Source of the DNA: Phytophthora quininea
Lineage: Eukaryota > Oomycota > Peronosporomycetes > Peronosporales > Peronosporaceae
DNA: 64,000 bases
Direction: 5' to 3'
Assembly (NCBI GenBank): GCA_011947345.1
Contig: JAAVTG010000559.1
Span: forward strand, 558,001 to 622,000
Both the position numbers and the translations under genes were made by a program. How positions within the stretch are numbered: the stretch's first letter is position 1; the number at the start of each line of letters is the position of its first letter. Positions 52,254-63,431 of the stretch are shown piece by piece. The notes under the pieces were generated by a model, which was not told the origin of the DNA, made no database searches, and was given only the letters and a program-made list of their open reading frames with translations.

Positions 52254-53952
52254 TTACTTGAGTCCTCCGATGCACACCATCTTGGACTCCATGTACTCAT
52301 CCAAACCTTCAGGCGAACCGTCACGGCCGATCCCAGACTCCTTCACACCTCCAAACGGAGCTTGAACAATCGATACCACACCAGCATTCACAGCCACCAT
52401 CCCGCTTTCCAACGCGCCGGCCACACGGAACATGCGAGCCACGTCCTGCGTGTAGAAGTACGCGGCCAAACCCATCGGCGTGTCGTTCGCCTTGCGAACA
52501 ACGTCCTCCTCACTCGAGAACGAGAACAACGGCACCACCGGACCGAAAATCTCCTCGCGCCACACGCACATCGACTCGTTCACGTTGGTCAAGACTGTAG
52601 CCTCGAAGAAGTTGCTGCCGAGGTCGCAGACTTTCCCTCCGACAAGAACTTTGGCGCCGTGTTGCACCGCGTCTTCCACCAACTCCGCCACCTTCTTGAC
52701 TGCGGACGGTCCGATGAGCGGACCCAACTGCACTCCGTGCTCGAGGGGTAATCCTATCTTCAACAGCTTGACTAGATTGACTAACTTGGCTGTGAACTTG
52801 TCGTAGATGGACTCGTGGACGAAGATGCGGTTGCTGGTCACGCAGGTTTGTCCGGTGCCGCGGAACTTGGCGGCTATGAGGCCGTCGAGAGCTTTGTCGA
52901 TGTCTGCGTCTTCGAAGACGATGAAAGGGGCATTGCCGCCCAGTTCCAGCACGACGTGCTTGACGGTCTCCGATGCTTGCTGCATTAGTTTCTTCCCGGC
53001 AGGTGTTGAACCGGTGAAGGCTATCAGGCGGACGTCGGGGTTTTCGGTCAGCTCTTTTCCGATTCCAGAGTGGCTTCCTCGAGGCGCTGCCACAACGTTA
53101 AGCACCCCAGCAGGAAAACCTGCCTCTTCCGCCAGCTTGGCCAACGCGAGTATCGACAACGGAGTTTTCCCCGAGGGTTTCACTACCGCAGTACAACCGG
53201 AGGCTAGGCACGGTCCCAAGTTTCGCACCGCCGTCGCCAGCGGGAAGTTCCAGGGCGACATGATGGCGCACACGCCGACCGGTTCCTTCGTGACCATCAC
53301 TTTCTTGTCCGGGTCGGATGGAGAGATGATGAAGCCACTACAGCGCACGATTTCGTGGGCGTAGTAGTCGATTATTCCGGCAGCAAAAGCGACCTCAGAC
53401 TTGGCCTCGGTCAGCGGCTTGGCACTTTCACAGCTCGCAATAACTGCAAGGTCTTCGGCATTTTCCACAATCGCTGCATACCACTTCTTCATCACCTCAG
53501 AGCGAGCCTACATCGTGAGCGTGAGAGATAAACCACAGGCCCAAGAGCTGGAGAACAGCAAGTCTTACCGGCGGGGTTAGCGCCTTCCATCGACGCTGCG
53601 CAACAAACGCCGCTGAAATGGCTTCTCTCGTCTCTTCCTCCCCATACTCGCTACATACGCGAGCTCTTCATCCGTAGCGGGATCTGTGTCATCGATCATG
53701 GTTTCTTAACGAACAGCTTTCGCAGCAGTCTTATTTTTTTGTTTCTTCGGATAACTTACCAACAACGGGGAAGCATTCACCGCCAATCCCTTCGATCCAC
53801 TCGCCGCTCACAAACGCTTTCGTACGCACGAGGTCGGGTTTCCCCAACGATCGTAGCACCTGTCCAATCCGGTGGTGGTGGTCAGACGGCATCCTTGCAC
53901 TGGAGCTTGGTCGAGGAAATTGGATAATGAGGCGAGCGGCCTGCTTTCGCAT
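52254..53952 (-). pseudogene. Aldehyde dehydrogenase 1 (succinate-semialdehyde type), one-base deletion in exon 2
   Basis: NAD(P)-dependent aldehyde dehydrogenase, closest in pattern to succinate-semialdehyde dehydrogenase, which feeds GABA carbon into the TCA cycle. Exons: 53760-53952, 53569-53683, 52254-53507; introns of 76 and 61 nt. Starting at 53952 the N-terminus (MRKQAARLIIQFPRPSSSAR) resembles a mitochondrial presequence; an inner ATG lies at 53892. Motifs: SPWNFPLA, FTGSTPAGKKL, catalytic Glu in VVLELGGNAP, catalytic Cys in GTGQTCVTSNR, EEIFGPV, GVKESGIGRDGS. Exon 2 is 115 nt against 116 in the paralogue; the loss is in GTATGGGGAG near 53640 and breaks the frame. Otherwise all active-site residues are present, so it could be a sequencing error. 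It shares a converted tract with aldehyde dehydrogenase 2. Confidence 0.85.
52408..52808 (-). repeat. Near-identical tract shared by the two aldehyde dehydrogenases, copy 1
   Basis: 401 bp with one mismatch to 55436-55836 (T/C in AGAYTGAC near 52774). The identity drops sharply on both sides, where proteins and introns differ. Pattern of gene conversion. Confidence 0.9.
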
Positions 53953-54086
53953 GGAGAGGCTGGAACAAGCAAGAACAAGCGAGACTCAGCCGATGGAGGC
54001 TGCAATTTGCAGCCAGCAAGGCTATGTATTGAAACACAGATAAAGCATGGTCGCAGATGCCATGGCCTGCCATCTTCGCCGTTCGG

Positions 54087-54954
54087 TTAGTTGTACGTAT
54101 TCACGGTGCGGCCGTTAAGTGGCTGTACCGGGCGTGCATTGTCCCCGTTATCGGTGACGACAAGCTCGACCAGGTTGGCTACGATGCGGTCGTACTGGGT
54201 CGATGAGATGGGAACCGGTTTGCGGACGACCCACCAGTCGACGAACTCGGTGCACGGTGGCATCGTCAAACTACCGGGGTAGTTGAAGACATGGCCCGCG
54301 CCAGCATAAGCCGCGATCAGCTCCGCATACGGTCCCCTACAAGTTAAAAGCATCAAGTTAGACCAGCTTTCTAGCAGCTGGAAGTGGGGCCACGTACAGA
54401 GTGATCGGGATCTGGGTGTCCACTGTGACGTTGCTCATGGCGTCCACAACGAGGTCGACCACGGGGTTGGTATCGCCAGGCTCGGTGGTCTGCAAGAAGA
54501 GACCGATCACCAGCGCTGCCGAGCCGTCCGCAGTCTTGTGCACAAAGTGCATTTCACCGTCGAAGGCCTTACCGTCGATCGTGTGCTCCGACGGCGTGTG
54601 CACGTGGAATTGAGCCAGGTTGAACGTCTTGCCCTTGTTGGCAACGGTGCAATTGCCGCCATCCACCGTGACCTTGTAGGATTCCTTGTCCTCGGTCATG
54701 TTAAAGTGAGGGCAGGAGCCTGTAAACGTCCATGGTGGGGATACATGCACGCTGCACAACTTGGACTCGATGATGTCGATGGGCGATTGTCTGGTGCCGC
54801 TGCAGTTCTTGAAGGCTTGGCCCCATTCCGGAGGACTCAAAGCGGACGTGTCGTTACTCTTGTAGGTGAATGTAGGCGTGGTAGTAGTATCGCCCAGGGT
54901 AGTATGGGAGGCTGCAGTCAAGATCAAAGCAGCGGAAAACACGAAGAACTTCAT
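54087..54954 (-). pseudogene. Secreted alpha-carbonic anhydrase, one frame break
   Basis: The ATG at 54954 starts a signal peptide (MKFFVFSAALILTAASHTTLG). The alpha-type carbonic anhydrase domain follows: RQSPIDI, zinc-binding LAQFHVHTPSEH (two His) and EMHFVHK (third His), AALVIGLFL, and, in the second frame, AGHVFNYPGSLTMPPCTEFVDWWV, the C-terminal active-site lining. The first frame ends at 54358 and the second covers 54087-54400. The missing match between them is a single-base indel near 54370-54380: an alternative 29-nt intron would leave the frame wrong. It catalyses CO2 hydration outside the cell. Several glycosylation sites. Confidence 0.87.
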
Positions 54955-55284
54955 CACGGCGACGAGGTGAGTCTTCAGGCAGCAAAAGCGGAAGTGGCCA
55001 AACGGAGAGGACGCATGATACAGGCGCACGCCAAGGCGTTATCGGCCGTGGAAACGCCCGAATCAGTTTGCCCCCAGAACCTGGACAACCCAGCGATGCT
55101 CGCGCCACTCGATTCGGGATCACCTCGCTGCAAGGAACAATATGGCTGCTGTCTTTGGAAGCTATACGTGTTTACCTGTATTCCAATCCAGACGAAGATC
55201 GGCCCTACTCCCTACTCGAGCTAGTTGGTCCTTGTGCTGGTCCGTTTGCAACGGTCGACAGGCTCCAGCGTATCCGAAAAACGA

Positions 55285-56931
55285 TCAGAGTCCTTCGATG
55301 CACACCATCTTGGACTCCTGAAATTCCTCCAAACCTTCGAGTGAACCTTCACGGTCGATACCGGATTCCTTCACACCTCCAAACGGTGCCCCTGCGTGGG
55401 TGACAATCTCACTATTCACGCCGATCATTCCGCTCTCCAACGCGCCGGCCACACGGAACATGCGAGCCACGTCCTGCGTGTAGAAGTACGCGGCCAAACC
55501 CATCGGCGTGTCGTTCGCCTTGCGAACAACGTCCTCCTCACTCGAGAACGAGAACAACGGCACCACCGGACCGAAAATCTCCTCGCGCCACACGCACATC
55601 GACTCGTTCACGTTGGTCAAGACTGTAGCCTCGAAGAAGTTGCTGCCGAGGTCGCAGACTTTCCCTCCGACAAGAACTTTGGCGCCGTGTTGCACCGCGT
55701 CTTCCACCAACTCCGCCACCTTCTTGACTGCGGACGGTCCGATGAGCGGACCCAACTGCACTCCGTGCTCGAGGGGTAATCCTATCTTCAACAGCTTGAC
55801 TAGATCGACTAACTTGGCTGTGAACTTGTCGTAGATAGACTCATGCACTAGCACACGGTTGGTCGCAATACAAGCTTGCCCACTGTTCTTGAACTTGGTC
55901 TTCATGAGACCATCCAACGCTTGCTTCAGATCGGCATCCTCGAAGACGATAAACGGCGCGTTGCCGCCGAGCCTCAGTCCCAACCGCTTCATCGTTGACG
56001 ACGACTGCTTCATGAACCATTTACCGACCTCCGTCGACCCGACGAACGAGATTTTGCGAACGTCCTCGCTCGAGGTCAACACACGATCGACTTCCTCCGA
56101 GTTCTCTCGTGATGCGGTGACCACATTGACCACTCCGCGAGGGAAACTTACTTCCTCAGAGAGTTTCGCTAACGCGATCACCGACAGTGACGACTCGCCT
56201 GCAGGTTTTACTACAGTCACACAACCAGCAGCGAGTGGCGGCGCCAAATTCAGCCCCAGAACCGCGTACGGGAAGTTCCACGGCGTTATAATGCCACAAA
56301 CACCGACAGGTTCTTTGGTGACGATGACTTGTTGGGTAGAGTCAGAAGGTGAAAGCACAAAGCAGCGAGAACGCACGACTTCATGGGCAAAGTACTCCAT
56401 CGCTTCTACAACGAACTCGATCTCCCATTTGGAAACTGACAGCGGCTTGCCAGATGCGATTGATCCGATCAGAGCCAAGTCTTTGGCGTTATCTTTCACA
56501 GCAGCGGCCCATTTCTTAAGCAGCTCTGCTCGCATCTACACGAAGCAGAAATTGTTCACAAAGGAAGGAGATTCGCGCTGCAATTTACTTACCGATGAAG
56601 TCGTCTTCTTCCACTGCGGCTGTGCTGTTTTCGCAGCAGCAATTGCGTCGCGAGTTTCATCAGCTCCCATGTTCGCTACACTCGCAACTTCCTCTTCTGT
56701 AGCGGGATCTAACACGCGAGATGGGATTACCATTTGCGTAAGAAGTCGACCGCTTCGTACAGTACCGGTGACGATGAAGTGGTCTTCGCTGCGAGCTTCC
56801 ACCCACTTGCCACCGATAAATCCTTGTGTGGCAACGAGATCGGGTCGCTGCAACATGGACAAGAGGGGATGATACTGCCGCTCCGTGATCGAAGCCAGAC
56901 CAGGCAATGTCTGTGACGTTGGAGATGCCAT
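55285..56931 (-). CDS. Aldehyde dehydrogenase 2, open frame but catalytic Glu replaced
   Basis: Three exons (56766-56931, 56593-56708, 55285-56535) with two 57-nt GT-AG introns give 510 aa. Start ATG at 56931; no clear targeting peptide. It is a paralogue of aldehyde dehydrogenase 1: TPWNFPYAVLG, FVGSTEVGKWF, catalytic Cys in NSGQACIATNR, EEIFGPV and GVKESGIDREGS. The position of the general-base Glu reads RLGLRLGGNAP instead of LELGG, so Arg takes its place. The cofactor-binding segments are kept. It may therefore bind NAD and substrate without normal dehydrogenase turnover, or use another activity. A strong promoter motif lies upstream. Confidence 0.88.
55436..55836 (-). repeat. Near-identical tract shared by the two aldehyde dehydrogenases, copy 2
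   Basis: Partner of 52408-52808 at a constant offset of 3,028. It encodes the same residues from the region after the catalytic Cys to the coenzyme-binding EEIFGPV segment and beyond. Confidence 0.9.
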
Positions 56932-56949
56932 TTTCACGACTGGGAAAGA

Positions 56950-56963
56950 AAAGTGAAAAGTGA
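56950..56963 (-). promoter_or_regulatory. Oomycete initiator-like element of aldehyde dehydrogenase 2
   Basis: The minus strand TCACTTTTCACTTTTC, 13 of 14 positions, lies 18 nt upstream of the ATG at 56931. Confidence 0.5.
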
Positions 56964-57008
56964 AAGTGCTCGGTGTTGTGAAAGAGTAGGTATCTCAGGA
57001 TTGTCCAC

Positions 57009-58738
57009 TTATCGTTGACTTCCTTCCCAGTTCTTCGACTGGTAAACGGGCACGTCGCAACTCGGCAGCGGTTCCTTTCCCAAGATCATGTCTGCAGCTT
57101 TCTCAGCCAGCATAATGGTCGGCGCATTGAGGTTGCCGCTTACGTTGTTCGGCATGATGGATGCATCCACGACTCGAAGGCCTTCCAAGCCGTGCACTCG
57201 AGCTTGAGAGTCAACGACCGTGTTGACATCGTACTCGCTACCCATACGGTTAGTACTTGACGGATGGTAGTCCGTGCAGGCGTGCTCTCGAATCCACACG
57301 TCAATGTCGTCATCGGATTGCACACTATCTGTTGGGGACACCGCCTCACCACGGAATTCGTCAAACGCTGCTTGTTTAAGCACTTCACGGGTTAGACGCA
57401 CTCCATTGCGGAGGTCCACGCGGTCCGTTTTGGTTGCGAGGTAGTTCGGTTGGATGATTGGGAAGTCTCGAGGGTTGGCACTACGTAGCTTAACGAAACC
57501 TCGGCTTGTCGCGCGCAGCGTCGCGCAATGCAACATCATGGCGTGGCCGTCACGCAGCACTTGACGGTTCTCGTCCGTAGCACCAGGGATGAACTGCCAC
57601 TTAAGGTCTGGATGGGACTTACCTGGCGCGCTGCGGATGAAGCCGCCGGATTCAATGTGCGACGAGATGCCAGGCCCAGACCGAGAAGCGAGCCACTCGA
57701 TGCCGATCCACGCCATCTTAAGGGGAAGTGTGGTGTCGAGTGGTAGAGTGTGATCGGTTTGTTGCATTTGACATGAAGGTAGGCGCCAAGATGGTCCTCC
57801 ATGTTTTGTCCGACAGCCGGGAGGTGGTGCACAACAGGAACCCCCACTTCATTGAGGTGCTGGGCATCCCCCACACCTGACAACATCAGCAATTGCGGCG
57901 AGTTAATGGACCCGCTCGACAGAATCACCTCTTTGGCAGCTCGGAGTTGGGTCTTCCACTCCTTGATCGATTGAATGTCAACCCCCACCGCTCTCTTGCC
58001 TTCAAACACGATTTTGTTGACAAACGTGTCGGTGAGAACCGTTAGATTCTCTCTTGCTAGCACCGACGGCGTCAAATACGCAGCCGAAGCGCTGCTTCGT
58101 TCGCCCTTGTGGATCGTCAGATCCAGCCACCCCACACCTTCCTGTTGATATCCGTTGACATCGTCCGTGAACGGATACCCAGCCTGCATCGCCGCATCAA
58201 GGAACGCTTGGAATAACGGTTGGTCCGGTTGCGTTTGGCGAGTGACTTGGAGCGGGCCGTCGCCACCACGATAGTCGTTCGCGCCGAGGGCATGTGTCTG
58301 CGCCTTGCGGAAGTACGGGAGACAGTCAGCATACCCCCACCCGTCAGCACCCGAGGTCTTCCAGTCCTCGTAGTCCAGCGCATGTCCACGGTTGTAGATC
58401 ATCGCGTTGATCGACGACGAACCGCCGAGCACTCGACCTCGAGGCCACGACAATCGACGGTCGTTTAAGTGACGCTGCGGCTCCGTCATGTAGTTCCAGT
58501 TGTACCGGTCGTCGATGAAGTTGACCGGTAGCATCCCGGGCATCGCCAGACGGATGGAGTCGGCGAGACCGCGGTCTTTGGGGCCGGTCTCGAGTAGCAG
58601 CACGGAGTTTGAAGTGTCGGCACTCAACCGATTGGCGAGCACACACCCAGCCGAGCCACCGCCCACGATTACATAGTCGAACTCCTTTAGCTTTGCGGAG
58701 GTGGTGAAGCAGCGGACGCGTAGAGAGTGACGGAGCAT
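57009..58738 (-). pseudogene. GMC oxidoreductase, choline-dehydrogenase-like, one frame break
   Basis: FAD-dependent alcohol oxidoreductase. From 58738 an N-terminus MLRHSLRVRCFTTSAKL suits mitochondrial import. Then come the FAD dinucleotide motif DYVIVGGGSAGCVLANRLS, the GMC signature WPRGRVLGGSSSINAMIY and the second signature SSGSINSPQLLMLSGVG. The C-terminal half lies in another frame (57009-57767): CTDYHPSSTNRMGS holds the catalytic His and GNLNAPTIMLAEKAADMI the catalytic Asn. The break is one base near 57740. It would oxidise choline (or a related alcohol) to the aldehyde. The neighbouring aldehyde dehydrogenases would suit the next step, but co-function is only inferred. An initiator-like motif lies ~11 nt upstream. 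Confidence 0.87.
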
Positions 58739-58748
58739 CGGAGAGCGC

Positions 58749-58762
58749 TAGATGAGAAGTGA
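58749..58762 (-). promoter_or_regulatory. Initiator-like element of the GMC oxidoreductase
   Basis: The minus strand TCACTTCTCATCTA, 12 of 14 positions of the oomycete consensus, ends just 10 nt before the ATG. Confidence 0.4.
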
Positions 58763-59903
58763 ATCTGGCTCGAGGAGATTCGTAAAGTGACGTTGACGAC
58801 AGGAGCAGCGACGGAGATGTGAAGGGCAGCAACAACTTCAAGATGAGTGATCATACACCTTGATGCAGTGGCAGTTTGGCGGACGCCATGCCATACATTC
58901 GCTGCCGGTAAACCGATCTTCTGGACGCTCGCTTTGCAGCTCTCCGATTCCGCATGTACTCTCGTTTCTTCTCCTTCGCGAGCTCGTGTTTCCTCTTCTT
59001 CTCCTCCGTCGGCAGCCCCGACAAAGCTGTCACCACATATGCCTTAGAGCTCAAATGCAACAAGTCGCTTTAATACTCCCACGCAGCCGCTTTTTTCGAG
59101 CGCGGAGCTTCTCCCTTGACTCTTGTCACTTCAACTTCAGCGCTAGCCGACTGTCGAGCTCGCCAATAGCCATCCGATGTGCATTTATCGTGTGGCTCCT
59201 TCGTTCACGCAAAACTTTCGCCTTGTCCTTGCCAAAGCCCAGCGGAAGCCCCTCGGTCTCTGCTCTTGCTTCTGCTTGTTCAGAACCGCCTTCTCTGCTA
59301 CCAGGCCGCCAACTGCGACTCTTCTTGTCCTTGCCATTGACTTGGAGCCCCACGCGAGATTGAGCGCTTTGAAGTTGGTTGACGGCATGATCGAGATCAA
59401 CCGAAAGCGGCACGCGGAGGGAGGAGAAAGTCACAGGAAGAAAGTCAAGGATGCGGTGGGATCGACGCGGTGGATGGAAGTACACTGATGCCGTCGACCG
59501 CGAGGTTGTGCGTCTTACTGAGGCGAGCGTTGCGCTGGGGTTATTGGCCCAACTAACTGCTAGTGCAGAGCAGAGCGGAAGTCGCGATAACGGATACGAC
59601 CATTATCAACGCTTTCTTACTCTTCAAACTCACCTACCCGAAGTCTACTATCCGTCACGAATAATTCCGTCGAACGCTGGCGTTTAAGCTGGTCGCGGAA
59701 GCAGGGTCTTCAACCCGCAAGAGAGCGCGCAACATCCGTGACGACAACCACCATAAGCCAAAAACTTGTGTGGCATCTTGGCTGTTCTTCCTATCGAGCA
59801 AGGTGACGATCAGCATGTCCATGCATTCGTCTAATCACTCCGCCTTTGCTATGTACTGCAGGTTGCCCCCGTCAACAGCAACATGTCAAAACTAGGTTAT
59901 TAC
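58763..59903. other. Region with possible basic-protein fragments, no secure gene
   Basis: Minus-strand frames 59126-59485 (KDKAKVLRERRSHTINA) and 58851-59063 (TEEKKRKHELAKEKKREYMR, then NRRAAKRASRR) are basic and have a coding-like look. They could be two exons of one gene. The second resembles a bZIP basic region, but the N-to-SR spacing is one residue too long and no leucine zipper follows. A plus-strand frame at 59177-59488 competes. The assignment is open. Confidence 0.35.
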
Positions 59904-61791
59904 TTAGTTATCCACATCCATGGGGACGACGTCGGGCGCCGCTGTGTCGGAATGCGACTCCATCTCTACTTCCTCGTTTCCGTGTTGGTCCTGCTCGTCA
60001 TGGTAGAACTCTGCTTCGTGTTGGTGCTTGCCGTCGCTTTCGTTGCGACTGTCTGGGTCCGCTGCGTCTTCGTCGTCTTCCTTCAGCATGCGAACTGGCG
60101 GCGCTTGCTGCATTTGGACACTTGGCGCGCCAGTGATCGCCCGCAAGTTCTCAAAGATCTTGATCCTGCAGTACAGGCACAAACCGCTTAGAACAACCTC
60201 ATGACATTCCCACCACCCACCACGTACTTGTGCTTCTCTAGATACTCCTTGCTGTTGTCGTTCTTCATGTCCTTGTCCGGTACCAAATGCAGCTTAAAGT
60301 CCGGCGTGTAGAACTCAAAGTAGTCGTTGTACGGGATGCTGTTCGAGACCTCCTGGTTCACGAGGATCGACGTCTCGTACGCCCACGCTCGAGACACGTT
60401 GCGGATTCGGTAGCCACCTCCGCCCACCACCAGCATGGGCAGACCAAAGCTCTTAACGAAGCGCACGCACTCGCCATGACCTCGTGTCGTTACGTTAAAG
60501 CAGCCAAGACGATCGCCAGTCAACGAGTCAGCTCCGCATTGTAGGACGACTGCGGTGGGGCAGAAGGTCTCGAACACTTTCTCGATCACAGGCTTGAAGA
60601 TGCTCTCGTAGCTGTCGTCAGTGATGCCGCTGTGCAACGGAAAATTGACTGCGTAGTGTTTGCCGCTCTTAGCGCCAATGTCCTACACACAGAACCTCAC
60701 TGAGTATGACCACTTTGAAGTGCACATTTCTCAAACAAACCTTGATATCTCCCGTACCGGGAAAGAAGTCGCCAAACTTGTGGAACGACACGGTCATCAC
60801 GCGGTCCGTCACGTAGAAGGCCTCCTCAACGCCGTCTCCGTGGTGTGCGTCGATGTCGATATATACCACGCGTGGATGGTATCTAAGAAGTACAAGCACC
60901 AAAGCAATCAGCACAGCGGCAGCCAGCCAGTAAAATAGTACTTACTTCAGAAGTTCCAAGATGCCCAGTACAATGTCGTTCACGTAGCAGAAGCCCGATC
61001 CTCCGGCCTTCTTGGCGTGGTGCAGGCCTCCTGACCAGTTCACCGCAATATCGCACAGCCCGAAGTTCAGGCGTGCCACGGCGTCTATCAATTCACACAG
61101 TAAGAAGTCCATCGATTTCAACAAGATTTCCAACACGAACCTAGAGTGCCGCCAGTGTAGATCTGGCAGAAGTCAAACATGCCGTCGAACACAGGGCAGT
61201 CCGTGTCGCTCGTCTCGCCAAAGTTGTCTACACAACCGCATAAGTCCATCAGCTAGAGCTTTAGCTACTCATTATCTGCTTCATCGGCTTACATTTGGCC
61301 AGATCCAGGCTCATATCTCTCTGGTTGGCCGGACTCACACGCTGCAGGAACTCAATGTAGTCGGGGGCGTGGAACACCTTCATCTCGTCCGCTGAGGCCC
61401 AATGCGGCTCCTACAGCAGTCATCAGCTCACTGCAACCAGCTCTCCTTCACTTTTTTTTCATTTCCAGCCCCCACTCACAAAAATGTCCATCTTCTGGTA
61501 CAGGTCGTAGTTCACCACCAAGTGGTGCGCCAGTTTCATGCGGTGCGGCTTCATGGGGTGTCCGGGGCCGTAGTAGAAGTGCCCCACCTCGGCTACACGT
61601 CCGTACAGTCAGTCGGTTCATATTAGTTCCAGTTCCTCGTGCTTTCTCTCGAATCGTAGTCGCCATCCGGAATTCAGAGTCATCTACTGCATCCCCATCC
61701 AGACTCCTATCTAGCTCCTCCTGCATACACACTACAACGAGGACTCATCCACGTACGGTGGTAGAAATACGACACGCGCTTCTTCGCCATG
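59904..61791 (-). CDS. Class I histone deacetylase (HDAC1/2/Rpd3-type), eight exons
   Basis: Intact 449-aa zinc-dependent lysine deacetylase. Exons in order: 61758-61791, 61480-61592, 61293-61410, 61141-61227, 60946-61084, 60741-60882, 60228-60682, 59904-60165. All seven introns are GT-AG, and phases agree throughout. Motifs: [40 protein letters not shown] (active-site His pair), [19 protein letters not shown] (zinc Asp and His), [16 protein letters not shown] (second zinc Asp), and [14 protein letters not shown] with the catalytic Tyr. In the last motif most relatives have T-I/L-RNVARCW, so Thr to Arg is unusual. The C-terminal tail is acidic and His/Glu-rich, ending VVPMDVDN. It acts in the nucleus in co-repressor complexes. 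It shares a 159-bp divergent promoter with DHODH. Confidence 0.96.
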
Positions 61792-61950
61792 TTACGCTCC
61801 GTGGCTGCGTCTTGGCTCGCTCTGCGCTTGCTCGGTCCCGAAAGTGCACGAATGACCGACCACCTTTGTACATAGCACCTAGTATTTTGTAGCGAAAAGT
61901 TGGTACCCTTTCGACATCACAGCGATCCAGCCACTCTCCGATTGTCAGCC
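61792..61950. promoter_or_regulatory. Divergent promoter between HDAC and DHODH
   Basis: Only 159 bp separate the two ATGs. On the HDAC side (minus strand) TCATTCGTGCACTTT at 61841-61854 resembles the oomycete initiator with one extra base. No clear element is seen for DHODH. Such a short gap implies that both genes share regulatory DNA. Confidence 0.6.
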
Positions 61951-63217
61951 ATGCGAGCAGCTACGTCCACTGCTCGTCGTCTTCAAGCCGCCCGCTTCAG
62001 CACCGCGGCGACCCGCGGGTCACCGTTCCACACTGCCGCGTACCTGGCAATCGGCGGTGGAGCAGCGGCCGCCGTTGTCGCGGCAGCCAACGGTGTAGTG
62101 CCGCACGAATGGGCGATCCGTCAACTGGCGGGGCCCATGATGCCCGTCGTGCGTCTGTTCGACCCCGAGACGGCGCACAAGATTGCCGTGCAATGCGCGC
62201 GGTTTGGCCTGACCCCAAGGACCCAGAGAGCGACCCGGAGCTGCTGAAGGTCAACGCTTTGGGACTGGAGTTCAGCAACCCGCTGGGCATCGCTGCAGGC
62301 TTCGACAAGGACGGAGAGTCCATGGAAGGCATGCTGGACATGGGTTTCGGGTGTGTCGAGATCGGCAGCGTCACCCCAAAGCCGCAGCCGGGCAACCCCA
62401 AGCCCCGAGTCTTCCGGTTGTACGAAGACCGAGGCGTCATTAACCGCTACGGCTTCAACAGTAAAGGACTGGAAGCAGTCGGCGCCAGACTGGAGAGATA
62501 CGTCGGATCGAGAGAGAAGAGGACGTTCCTGGACAAGGACACCGCGCTGGCGTGTTAGGTGTCAACTTGGGCAAGAACAAGACGACGGAAGATGCTGCGG
62601 CTGACTACGTGCAAGGTGTTCATGCGCTCGGCAAGTACGCCGACTACTTGGTGGTCAACGTGTCGTCGCCCAATACTCCTGGCCTGCGTACACTGCAAGG
62701 CAAGATCCAGCTGCAGAACCTGCTGGTGCGTGTGCTCAAGGCCCGCGATGAAGTTGCTGCTGAGGAGAACCGCCGCATCCCGCTGCTGGTCAAGATCGCG
62801 CCTGACCTCACGGAGGATGACAAGCAGGACATTGCTGACGTGGCGCTGGACCTGAAGCTCGACGGTCTCGTGGTCTCCAATACGACGCTGAGTCGACCAG
62901 ACACGCTTAAGGGCGAGGCGAAGGTGGAGACCGGTGGACTGAGCGGCCTGCCCGTTCGTGACCTGTCCACGAAGGTGCTGCACGACATGTACAAGCTCAC
63001 GAACGGTGAGATCCTGCTTATCGGAGTAGGCGGCGTGTCCACGGGCAAAGACGCGTACGACAAGATCCGTGCGGGCGCTTCGCTCGTGCAAATGTACTCG
63101 TGTCTGATCTACGAGAGTCCGCTGGCTGTGCCGCGTGCCAAGAAGGAATTGGCGGCATTGCTGCGTGCTGACGGGTACGAGAGCGTGGCCGAAGCTGTTG
63201 GTGCTGCCCACAAGTAA
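61951..63217 (+). pseudogene. Dihydroorotate dehydrogenase, class 2 (mitochondrial), two frame breaks
   Basis: Fourth enzyme of pyrimidine synthesis, oxidising dihydroorotate to orotate with quinone as acceptor at the inner mitochondrial membrane. The ATG at 61951 opens a presequence ([18 protein letters not shown]) and a membrane helix ([19 protein letters not shown]). FMN-binding [14 protein letters not shown] and [15 protein letters not shown] follow. [12 protein letters not shown], the catalytic-Ser segment [35 protein letters not shown] and [16 protein letters not shown] complete the barrel. The frame changes at ~62212 and ~62550, each a one-base step. Because the gene is normally single-copy and important, these breaks are suspicious as sequencing errors; everything else is conserved. 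Confidence 0.9.
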
Positions 63218-63431
63218 ATCGAGCAGGACCAACTTTGATACGTTTATTTCATACAGTTAGACAGCTTGCTTTCTCATCTTGTAGAACACCATGGAACTCC
63301 CCTTCGGCAATGGTGACGACCATCCTCAACCACCAGCACATTCCCGATCGCGAAAACGTAATCTCGTTTTACACCAAAATACGTTTTCGGCGTCGAAAAC
63401 CACTGTTTTCAGCCACATTTTCTGAGTCACG

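Noticed and set aside
54358..54390. A 29-nt intron in carbonic anhydrase
   Set aside because: It is shorter than any other intron here and would still leave exon 2 out of frame; a one-base indel explains the data better.
58851..59063. bZIP transcription factor
   Set aside because: The basic run resembles a bZIP but the Asn to Ser-Arg spacing is off by one and no leucine zipper follows.
62555..63232. 225-aa minus-strand frame over DHODH
   Set aside because: Shadow of the DHODH barrel, whose motifs are unmistakable on the plus strand.
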